Assembly: GCA_964402115.1 (NCBI GenBank)
Contig: CAYOBW010000238.1
Coordinates: forward strand, 1 to 11,140
Reading direction: 5' to 3'
Length of the DNA: 11,140 bases
From: CAYOBW01 sp964402115
Lineage (GTDB): Bacteria > Verrucomicrobiota > Kiritimatiellia > UBA8416 > CAYOBW01
Shown piece by piece: positions 1-6,406 of the stretch (within the stretch, counting starts at the first letter, position 1; each line of letters begins with the position of its first letter). The position numbers and the translations under genes are program-made. The notes beneath the pieces were generated by a model. That model searched no databases and had not been told where the DNA came from. It saw only the letters and a program-made list of their open reading frames with translations.

Positions 1-1168
1 GCCGGGCCTTCGGCTCCGGGTCGTCGGCCAGCAGGACGTGAGTGAGTACGACGGCGTTGCTCGAGCCGATGAGCGCGGGGTAGCCGGTCGGCTGACCCTG
101 CGCGTCGCACCACTCGGCCAGGACGCGGCTGACGCCCGCGACGGGCTGATAGGCCGAGATGTTCCAGGACGCCTGCCGGACGCTCGCGGGGGCTCCCGGC
201 AGCAGCGTGGGGTCGGCGAGGCGGATGGTGCTGAACCGCCCCGCCGGCTCGGCTTTCACGTGGCGCCCGTCCGTAACACCGAGGGCGGCCTGGAGCTTGT
301 CGGGCACCGTGTAGCAGGCGAAGAGCTTGCCCCCGCCGCGCAGGTAGTCGTCCAGCGTCCGGGCGAGGGCGTCGGGCAGCCCCGGGTTGTGCGGCAGGAC
401 GACGACTTGGAAAGGCCGCAACCGTTCCGCTGTGCAATCGTCATCGCCGAGAATCTCGCAGGGTACGCCCGCGGCGCGCAGCGTATCCGACATGACCGTA
501 GCGTAGGTCTTCACCGACTCGGCCTCGTCCGGCCGCTCGCGGAGGAGGGAGTCCGCCCGGACGATGGCCACGACCGGCGCAAGCGGGGGCGGGGCGTCGA
601 GCTGGATGTCGCCGAGGCAGATCTCCGTGTCGCGGTCCTGGCCGCGCCAGGCGGAGAGGCGGATGGCCGAGATGCGGTTCCAGCCGGCGGGCTTGCCCTC
701 GGTGGCCGCGTTGCTGCGGGCGATGGTGATGGTCTCCCAGCGGTTGGTGGTCTCGGGGAAGAAGTGCACGCTGTACCAGCCGGCGCCGCTCTGGAAGTAG
801 ACCGTGAAGCCGGAGATCGGTGCGGTGTCGCGGCACTGCAACGGGAAGCGGATGCCGCGCACGCGCGATAAATCAAGCGATGCCTTGAGATCCCACGAGG
901 CCCGCTCGATGGCCGTTCCCGCGAACGGGCAGCTGAGCCGGACGGCGGGCTGTCCCGCGTGTGTGATCCGCACGGGGGCCGGCGACCCCTGCATGGGTTC
1001 CCAGGTGGCGGTGGTCACCGCAATGGCGGGCGGGGCCGCGGAGGGGGGCTGGTCGGCGGGCGCGGCGGCACACCAGCCGGCAGGGGCAAGCAGCAGGAGC
1101 CCCCAAGCCAGTCGCGGGTGGGAAAGGAGGCGGCGTGGAACGTGTGTGGCGTGCATGTCGCAAAGCAT
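1..1168 (-). CDS. Exported protein with carbohydrate-binding-like and amidotransferase-like regions (3' end cut by window)
   Basis: This frame is open from an ATG at 1168 to the left edge (389 codons visible); the C-terminus lies outside the window. An in-frame TGA lies 24 bases upstream of the ATG. A second in-frame ATG at 1156 is equally possible, and neither has a clear Shine-Dalgarno. Residues about 5-36 look like a signal peptide: basic PRRLLSHPR, hydrophobic LAWGLLLLAPAG, then an AAA|PA-type cleavage site. The Cys at 33 follows Trp, so it is not a good lipobox. Residues about 45-191 are beta-rich with alternating aromatics (GFTVYFQSGAGWYSVHFF, ending EICLGDIQL), like a beta-sandwich carbohydrate-binding domain. 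Residues about 195-385 look like a class I glutamine-amidotransferase-like alpha/beta fold (VVAIVRADS, FQVVVLPHN, LDDYLRGGGKLFACY), as in ThuA-like and type III beta-galactosidase proteins. A glycoside-hydrolase domain may follow off-window; this is inference. It starts 32 bases after yggU and is probably cotranscribed. The exact family is not recognised. Confidence 0.72.
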   Translation of the reverse strand, partial: MLCDMHATHVPRRLLSHPRLAWGLLLLAPAGWCAAAPADQPPSAAPPAIAVTTATWEPMQGSPAPVRITHAGQPAVRLSCPFAGTAIERASWDLKASLDLSRVRGIRFPLQCRDTAPISGFTVYFQSGAGWYSVHFFPETTNRWETITIARSNAATEGKPAGWNRISAIRLSAWRGQDRDTEICLGDIQLDAPPPLAPVVAIVRADSLLRERPDEAESVKTYATVMSDTLRAAGVPCEILGDDDCTAERLRPFQVVVLPHNPGLPDALARTLDDYLRGGGKLFACYTVPDKLQAALGVTDGRHVKAEPAGRFSTIRLADPTLLPGAPASVRQASWNISAYQPVAGVSRVLAEWCDAQGQPTGYPALIGSSNAVVLTHVLLADDPEPKAR

Positions 1169-1200
1169 GGAACAGGAACTCTGCGGGTGTCAACAGCGCG

Positions 1201-1488
1201 CTACACGCCGAGCCCCTGCCGCACGGCGGCCGCGTCGATGCCGGCCAGCAGGATGCGTTTGTGGCGCGATTGGTCGCCGGCCAGGAGGCTCACGCGCCGC
1301 GCGGGCAGGTCCAGCGCGTCCGCCAGGAAGCGCAGGAGGGCCTTGTTGGCCTTGCCCTCCACGGGCGGCGCCTGGAGGCGTATCTTCACGGCGTCGTCCA
1401 GCAGGCCGGCTACGCCGTCGCGCGAGGCGCGGGGCACGACGCGCACCTGGATGACGATCCCGGCGGGTGTTTCCGAGAGCCAGCCCAT
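1201..1488 (-). CDS. yggU: YggU-family protein (DUF167/UPF0235)
   Basis: A 95-residue protein of the DUF167 family, whose members are small alpha/beta proteins of unknown biochemical role, about 70-110 residues long. The family signature is clear: VRVVPRASRDGV at 16-26, KIRLQAPPVEGKANKALLRF at 35-54 (the conserved A-P-P-V-x-G-K-A-N core), and SLLAGDQSRHKRILLAG at 67-83. The ATG at 1488 overlaps the TGA of the upstream yggT by one base (TGATG on the - strand), so translation is very probably coupled. Placement directly after a YggT protein matches the yggT-yggU order of Escherichia coli and other bacteria, which supports the call. Nothing in the sequence gives a function beyond this association. 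Confidence 0.9.
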   Translation of the reverse strand: MGWLSETPAGIVIQVRVVPRASRDGVAGLLDDAVKIRLQAPPVEGKANKALLRFLADALDLPARRVSLLAGDQSRHKRILLAGIDAAAVRQGLGV

Positions 1489-2330
1489 CACAGCGCTCCG
1501 TAGCTGCCCTGGAGCAGATTCAAGAGGAACGCGTGGAGGTAGTTCAGGACGATGATCAGCACCAGGGGCATCAGGTCGATCGTACCCAGGGCGAGGGGGC
1601 GCGCCCGCAGCGGGCCCATGAGCAGGGCAATCCAGTCCCGGCAGACCTCCTGGAGCGGCGGGGAACCGGCGAAGAGGCCCACCCAGGAGCCGATGACGAG
1701 CAGCACCAGCAGCGCGGCAATTAGCGCGAGCAGGTTGGTCCACTCGGCGACGGCGCAGACGGCGGCCCGTGCGACGATCAGCGCCCAGGGCTGCGCTTCC
1801 GGGGCGGTGGGGCCGGCGGCGGTCTGGAACAGGATGCCGAGGAGCGTGCCCGCCAGCATGAGCAGGAGCGGGCGCCAAACCGCGGGAATCAGCGTAAAGG
1901 GGCGCGCCAGATGGTCGAGGGCGTCGGAGGGGTGGTCGGTGGCGGCGTGCAGGCGGCGGACGTAGATCAGGGTCAGGCCCCAGAGCTTGAAAAGGAATGC
2001 GGCAAAGGAGAGCAGGCTGAACACCAGGCAGGCGCCGCTGCTGTTGCCGGGGTGCAGGGTCACGAACCCCATGCGGATGTTCCAGTCGCTGGCCGGCCCC
2101 ATGATCAAGCCCCGCAACACGAGGAGCAGCAAGACGATGAACAGCGCCACGAGGCGGACGGGGGTGCGGAAGAAGACGGGGCGCAGGAAATCCACGACGC
2201 GGTCAGAGAGTCGGCCCAGGGGGAGCAGGTAGCGATTGAAAAGCAGGCTGCGGTCGTCAACGGTCCAGACCCTGAACCAGAAAACGAGCAGCAGCGCATT
2301 GCCGATGGTGTCCCACATCGCCGGATTCAT
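1488..2330 (-). CDS. yggT: YggT-family integral membrane protein
   Basis: A 280-residue hydrophobic protein with about five or six membrane segments (about 10-22, 57-76, 100-121, 150-170, 185-220, 252-273). Two regions resemble YggT repeats. The N-terminal one contains NRYLLPLGRLSDRVVDFLRP (32-51) followed by a hydrophobic helix. The C-terminal one contains DWIALLMGPLRARPLALGTI (232-251) followed by DLMPLVLIIVLNYLHAFLLN (252-271), with the family's usual D-x-x-P before the last helix. YggT proteins are usually about 90-190 residues; the extra length here is two additional hydrophobic segments between the repeats. The family has been linked to osmotic or potassium homeostasis in E. coli and to cell shape or division in Gram-positives and plastids; its role here is unknown. 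It is the first gene of the leftward unit and is coupled to yggU. The start is the first ATG; an ATG four codons inside (2318) is possible. No strong Shine-Dalgarno was seen. Confidence 0.8.
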   Translation of the reverse strand: MNPAMWDTIGNALLLVFWFRVWTVDDRSLLFNRYLLPLGRLSDRVVDFLRPVFFRTPVRLVALFIVLLLLVLRGLIMGPASDWNIRMGFVTLHPGNSSGACLVFSLLSFAAFLFKLWGLTLIYVRRLHAATDHPSDALDHLARPFTLIPAVWRPLLLMLAGTLLGILFQTAAGPTAPEAQPWALIVARAAVCAVAEWTNLLALIAALLVLLVIGSWVGLFAGSPPLQEVCRDWIALLMGPLRARPLALGTIDLMPLVLIIVLNYLHAFLLNLLQGSYGAL

Positions 2331-2338
2331 GTCGGCGT

Positions 2339-2367
2339 ATGTTTGAGGTTCGCGGCGGGAAGGTCAA
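2339..2367 (-). promoter_or_regulatory. Weak candidate promoter for yggT
   Basis: Reading leftward, TTGACC occupies 2367 to 2362 within the palindrome. A 17-base spacer leads to AAACAT at 2344 to 2339, which matches the -10 consensus at only three positions, though these include the important A2 and T6. The geometry mirrors the trpE side, but the -10 element is poor. Confidence 0.25.
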
Positions 2368-2377
2368 GCTTGACCTT
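2360..2377. promoter_or_regulatory. 18-bp perfect palindrome, candidate operator
   Basis: AAGGTCAAGCTTGACCTT is identical on both strands; pairing fails immediately outside it. Its centre (2368.5) is 38.5 bases from the first base of each divergent start codon. Both arms contain TTGACC, a 5-of-6 match to a sigma-70 -35 hexamer, so a bound dimeric regulator would block both promoters. An operator function is inferred from symmetry and position; the cognate regulator is not identified. Confidence 0.6.
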
Positions 2378-2398
2378 TGCCTGATGGGTGATTATAGG
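2370..2398 (+). promoter_or_regulatory. Candidate sigma-70 promoter for the trp operon
   Basis: TTGACC at 2370-2375, a 17-base spacer, then TATAGG at 2393-2398 (5 of 6 and 4 of 6 matches to consensus). The predicted transcription start is near 2405, only about 2 nt before the trpE GTG at 2407, which would make the trpE message leaderless or nearly so. The -35 hexamer lies within the palindrome. Confidence 0.5.
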
Positions 2399-2406
2399 TC
2401 TACCCC

Positions 2407-3855
2407 GTGATTTACCCGTCCGAGAACGACTATTTGGCACTGGCGCGGGAGCATGATCTGGTTCCGGTCTACCGCGAGGTGCTGGCGGACACGGAAACCC
2501 CGGTTTCCGTGCTGCAGCGTTTTGCCGACGCCCCGAACGCCTTCCTGCTGGAAAGTCTGGAGGGCGGCGAAACCTGGGGGCGCTACTCCTTTGTGGGGCT
2601 TGAGCCGGAAGTCTTTGTCGAGGCCGACCATGTGGCCGGGCGGAATGGCCAGCTGGAGGCGCTGCGCTCCGTGTACCGCGGCTTGCGGGTGGCGCACGTG
2701 CCGGGGCTGCCGCGTTTCTTCGGCGGGGTGGTGGGGTACATCGGGTACGAGGGCATTGCCGAGTTCGAGCGCATGCCGCTGCCGCGCCAGACGCCCGGCA
2801 TCGTGCCCCGCAGCCGCTTCCTGAAGGTGGACCGCCTGGTGGTGTTCGACAACGTGCGGCACACGGTCAAGATCGTGGTGTGCACGCGGCCCGGCGCCGC
2901 GGCTTCGCCCGCCGCCGCCTACCGCGCGGCGGAAGCGGAGATCGACGGCGTCGCGGCCCGACTCCGGCAGCCCGTGACCGCGCCGGCCGCGGGCGTGTAC
3001 GAGCCGGCGCCGTTCGGCTCCAATCTGACCCGCGAGGCGTTCACGGCGATGGTGCGCCGGGCCAGGCAGTACATCTACGACGGCGATATTATCCAGGTCG
3101 TGCTGAGCCAGCGCTTCAGCGCCACGTCGGCCGTGCCGCCGCTGCAGGTGTATCGCGCGCTGCGGCTGACGAATCCTTCTCCCTACACGTTCTTCCTGAA
3201 GATCGGCGACCAGTGCCTGGTTGGCTCTTCGCCGGAGGTGATGGTGCGGCTGACCGGGAACCGGGTCGAGCTGCGGCCGATCGCCGGCACGCGCCGCCGT
3301 GGCGGCAGCGAGCAGGAGGACCGGCGGCTGGCCGATGAGTTGCTCGCGGACGAGAAGGAGAAGGCCGAGCACGTCATGCTCGTGGACCTCGGGCGTAACG
3401 ACGTGGGCCGCGTGTCGGCCGCCGGCAGCGTGCAGGTCACCGAGTACATGACGATCGAGCGCTACAGCCATGTGATGCACCTGGTGTCGCACGTGCAGGG
3501 CATCCTTGAGCCGCAGTACGACGCGTACGACGTGATGCGCGCCACCTTCCCGGCAGGCACGCTGACGGGGGCGCCCAAGATCCGGGCCATGGAGATCATC
3601 CACGAGCTGGAGCCGGGGCCGCGCGGCGTGTATGGCGGCGCGCTCGGCTACATCAGCTATGGCGGGAACCTCGACATGGCGATCACGATCCGGACGGTCG
3701 AGCTGTGCGGCGGCTGCGTGTCCATCCAGGCCGGGGCGGGCGTGGTGTTCGATTCGGATCCGGACCGGGAGTACGAGGAAACGTGCCAGAAGGCCCGCGG
3801 GATGCAGCAGGCTGTCGCGCTCGCGGCGCGCGGGTTGGAACTGGACGGCAGGTAG
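2407..3855 (+). CDS. trpE: Anthranilate synthase component I
   Basis: This enzyme converts chorismate to anthranilate, using ammonia channelled from TrpG; it is the committed, feedback-regulated step of tryptophan synthesis. The 482 residues are normal for the family. The N-terminal domain carries the conserved tryptophan-binding element LLESLEGGETWGRYSF (47-62), suggesting feedback inhibition. The chorismate-binding domain (about 206-470) shows DGDIIQVVLSQRF (225-237), NPSPYTFFL (256-264), GSSPEVMVRL (273-282), PIAGTRRRG (291-299), LLADEKEKAEH (312-322), ERYSHVMHLVS (351-361, catalytic His 358 by family comparison), FPAGTLTGAPK (381-391) and QAGAGVVFDSDP (441-452). The GTG at 2407 is the only workable start: an in-frame TAG lies at 2395, and the N-terminus matches the family from the first residues. 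The only Shine-Dalgarno-like sequence is a weak AGGT at 2396-2399. It is the first gene of the operon; trpG follows after 23 bases. Confidence 0.97.
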   Translation: MIYPSENDYLALAREHDLVPVYREVLADTETPVSVLQRFADAPNAFLLESLEGGETWGRYSFVGLEPEVFVEADHVAGRNGQLEALRSVYRGLRVAHVPGLPRFFGGVVGYIGYEGIAEFERMPLPRQTPGIVPRSRFLKVDRLVVFDNVRHTVKIVVCTRPGAAASPAAAYRAAEAEIDGVAARLRQPVTAPAAGVYEPAPFGSNLTREAFTAMVRRARQYIYDGDIIQVVLSQRFSATSAVPPLQVYRALRLTNPSPYTFFLKIGDQCLVGSSPEVMVRLTGNRVELRPIAGTRRRGGSEQEDRRLADELLADEKEKAEHVMLVDLGRNDVGRVSAAGSVQVTEYMTIERYSHVMHLVSHVQGILEPQYDAYDVMRATFPAGTLTGAPKIRAMEIIHELEPGPRGVYGGALGYISYGGNLDMAITIRTVELCGGCVSIQAGAGVVFDSDPDREYEETCQKARGMQQAVALAARGLELDGR

Positions 3856-3878
3856 CGGCGACGGGCCGCGGAGTCACC

Positions 3879-4466
<588 letters not shown>

Positions 4467-4507
4467 CGTCGGCGGCAGCCCCCGCGGCGGGGCAAAGGAT
4501 GGGCGCT

Positions 4508-5524
4508 ATGCGAGAATACCTGGAGAAGATCTTGTTGCCGTGCGACCTGTCGGATGACGAAGCGCGCGCCGCGTTCGACATGATCATGACGGGGAAGGCC
4601 ACGCCGGCGCAGATCGGCGGCCTGCTCATGGCCCTGCGCATGAAGGGCGAAACCGTGGACGAGATCGCCGGGGCGGCGGCGGCGATGCGGCAGCGGGCGG
4701 TGTTCATCGACGTGGGCGTGCTCGACGTGGTCGATACGTGCGGAACGGGCGGCGACGGGCACAACACGTTCAATATCTCGACCACCGCCGCGTTTGTCGT
4801 AGCGGGCGCCGGCGTGCCCGTGGCCAAGCATGGCAACCGCGCCATCAGCAGCAAGTGCGGCAGCGCGGACCTGCTCGTGGCCCTGGGCGTGAACATCGAG
4901 GTCGTGCCCGAGACGGTCGAGGACTGCATCCGCGACTTCGGCCTCGGCTTCCTCTACGCGCCCAAGCTGCACCCCGCCATGAAGCACGCCATGGGGCCCC
5001 GGCGCGAGCTGGGCGTGCGCACCATCTTCAACATGCTGGGACCGCTGACGAATCCCGCCGGCGCCAAGGCGCAGCTGCTGGGCGTTTTCGACCCCGAGCT
5101 GACGGAGACCTTCGCGGAGGTGTTGCGGCGGCTCGGGAGCCGCCGCGCCTGGGTCGTGCACGGGAACGACGGCATCGACGAAATCACGACGACGACCACC
5201 ACGCGCGTGAGCGAGCTGCGCGACGGGCACGTGCGGACGTTCGAGCTGGACCCGCTGGAGTTCATTGGCAGCTTCGCGAAGCCGGCGTCCCTCGCCGGGG
5301 GCGACGCGGCGCACAACGCGCGGATCACGCGGGCGGTCCTCACGGGCGAACAGGGTCCGGCGCGCGACATCGTGTGTCTGAACGCGGCGGCGGCGATCGT
5401 CGCCAGCGGCCAGGCCGATACGCTGCGCGAGGGCTGGCAGATGGCCCAGGACGCGATCGAGACCGGCATGGCCCTGGAAAAGCTCGAGGAGTTGGTGGAG
5501 GCCACGCGTGCAGATGGCGCCTGA
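4508..5524 (+). CDS. trpD: Anthranilate phosphoribosyltransferase
   Basis: This enzyme transfers phosphoribose from PRPP to anthranilate. The 338 residues are the usual length. The PRPP-binding glycine loop CGTGGDGHNTFNIST spans 78-92, KHGNRAISSKCGSADLL spans 107-123, and the metal-binding Asp-Glu pair is 224-225 in GNDGIDEIT. The stretch GPRRELGVRTIFNMLGPLTN (163-182) is a strong family signature. The ATG at 4508 has AAAGGA at 4494-4499 with an 8-base spacer. An in-frame ATG at 4499 overlaps that ribosome site, and further upstream extension would run into trpG, so both are rejected. The 41-base gap after trpG contains a short GC stem (CCCCG/CGGGG, 4480-4492) just before the ribosome site. 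The 3' end overlaps trpC. Confidence 0.96.
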   Translation: MREYLEKILLPCDLSDDEARAAFDMIMTGKATPAQIGGLLMALRMKGETVDEIAGAAAAMRQRAVFIDVGVLDVVDTCGTGGDGHNTFNISTTAAFVVAGAGVPVAKHGNRAISSKCGSADLLVALGVNIEVVPETVEDCIRDFGLGFLYAPKLHPAMKHAMGPRRELGVRTIFNMLGPLTNPAGAKAQLLGVFDPELTETFAEVLRRLGSRRAWVVHGNDGIDEITTTTTTRVSELRDGHVRTFELDPLEFIGSFAKPASLAGGDAAHNARITRAVLTGEQGPARDIVCLNAAAAIVASGQADTLREGWQMAQDAIETGMALEKLEELVEATRADGA

Positions 5525-6398
5525 AGGGGCTCGCGGCGGTGACGTCCTGCGAACCATCATCGCCGAGCGGCGCGCGGCCGTGGCTGTGGCGCGGCGACGG
5601 GTTCCGGAGGCGGCGTTGCGCGCGGCCGCCGTGGGCCGCGTCCATCACAGCCTGGCCGACCGCCTGCTGGCGGCGGATGGCACGCATATCATCGCCGAAA
5701 TGAAGCGGGCGAGCCCGTCGGCTGGCCTGCTGCGGGCCGCTTACGACCCGGTGGCACTGGCTGCCGGCTATGCGGCGGCGGGCGCGTGCGGGCTCTCCGT
5801 GCTGACCGAGCCGCTCCATTTCCAGGGGGCCGGCGAGCACCTGCAGGCCGTGCGCCGCACCTGTGACCTGCCGCTCCTCCGCAAGGATTTCCTCTGCGAG
5901 CCCTACCAGGTGTACGAGGCCGCGGCCTGGGGCGCGGACGTGGTGCTGCTGATCGTGGCGGCCCTGGAGCCGGAAGCGCTGCGCACGCTGTGGCAAACGG
6001 CTTGCGCCTGCGGCCTGGAAGTGCTGGCGGAGGCGCACACCGCCGCCGAGCTTGATCGCGCCCTGGCGCTGCCGGACGCCCTGATCGGCGTCAACAGCCG
6101 TAACCTCAGCACCCTCCAAACCGACCTCGGCGTGGCTCACGGGCTGGCCCGGAGCATCCCTGCGGACCGCCTCGCCATCGCGGAGAGCGGGATTCGGACG
6201 CGCGCGGAGGTCGAGGGGCTGGAGGCGGCCGGGTATCGCGGCTTCCTGGTGGGCGAGACGTTCATGCGGCAGCCGGACCCCGGCGTGGCGCTGAAAGAAC
6301 TATTGCAAAGGCAGGGGGCGGGCAGTACGTTGAATGCCAATTTGGGGCGCGCCCGGGGCCTCGCAGAGTCGCCGGGGTGTGTACGGGAACCACGCTGA
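5508..6398 (+). CDS. trpC: Indole-3-glycerol phosphate synthase
   Basis: This TIM-barrel enzyme closes the indole ring from CdRP. Family motifs and catalytic residues are all present: IIAEMKRASPSAG (61-73, Glu64 and Lys66), GLSVLTEPLHFQG (95-107), LLRKDFLCEPYQVYEA (123-138, Lys126), EVLAEAH (171-177, Glu175), IGVNSRNLSTL (193-203, Asn196), AESGIR (225-230, Glu226 and Ser227) and FLVGETFM (246-253). Asn-Ser-Arg replaces the more common Asn-Asn-Arg. The protein has 296 residues against about 255-275 usually; the excess is a C-terminal tail (about 268-296) without family similarity, rich in Gly, Ala and Arg. The GTG at 5508 has GGAGG at 5497-5501 with a 6-base spacer and overlaps trpD by 17 bases; an ATG at 5514 is an alternative with a 12-base spacer. 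It is not fused to trpF. Confidence 0.95.
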   Translation: MQMAPEGARGGDVLRTIIAERRAAVAVARRRVPEAALRAAAVGRVHHSLADRLLAADGTHIIAEMKRASPSAGLLRAAYDPVALAAGYAAAGACGLSVLTEPLHFQGAGEHLQAVRRTCDLPLLRKDFLCEPYQVYEAAAWGADVVLLIVAALEPEALRTLWQTACACGLEVLAEAHTAAELDRALALPDALIGVNSRNLSTLQTDLGVAHGLARSIPADRLAIAESGIRTRAEVEGLEAAGYRGFLVGETFMRQPDPGVALKELLQRQGAGSTLNANLGRARGLAESPGCVREPR

Positions 6399-6406
6399 GG
6401 AGTGCC

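Larger units (their letters stand above)
2331..2406. promoter_or_regulatory. Divergent yggT/trpE control region
   Basis: Only 76 bases separate the chosen ATG of yggT and GTG of trpE, so both leftward and rightward promoters must lie here or inside the neighbouring genes. The region holds a perfect palindrome at its centre and candidate promoter hexamers on both strands. It has no reading frame for a Trp-rich leader peptide and no room for the antiterminator and terminator stems of a classical trp attenuator, T-box or TRAP leader. No match to the E. coli TrpR operator core (CTAG-containing) was seen. Confidence 0.7.

Noticed and set aside
38..871. 277-codon + strand frame at the left end
   Set aside because: It lies antisense to the exported protein, which has a signal peptide and domain-like structure; the + frame is rich in Arg, Gly and Ala without recognisable motifs.
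1165..1193. TTGACA on the - strand upstream of the exported protein as its own promoter
   Set aside because: The hexamer is perfect, but the bases 16-18 further on (near CCATGC) do not resemble a -10 element and would overlap the start codon; readthrough from yggT-yggU is more likely.
2391..2396. Perfect TATAAT on the - strand between trpE and yggT
   Set aside because: No -35-like hexamer at suitable distance (it would fall in the start of trpE), and the palindrome would then be transcribed; kept only as a minor alternative for yggT.
2331..2406. Leader-peptide attenuator, T-box or TRAP site before trpE
   Set aside because: The gap is 76 bases, with no Trp-codon leader frame, no T-box core and no series of GAG/TAG triplets.
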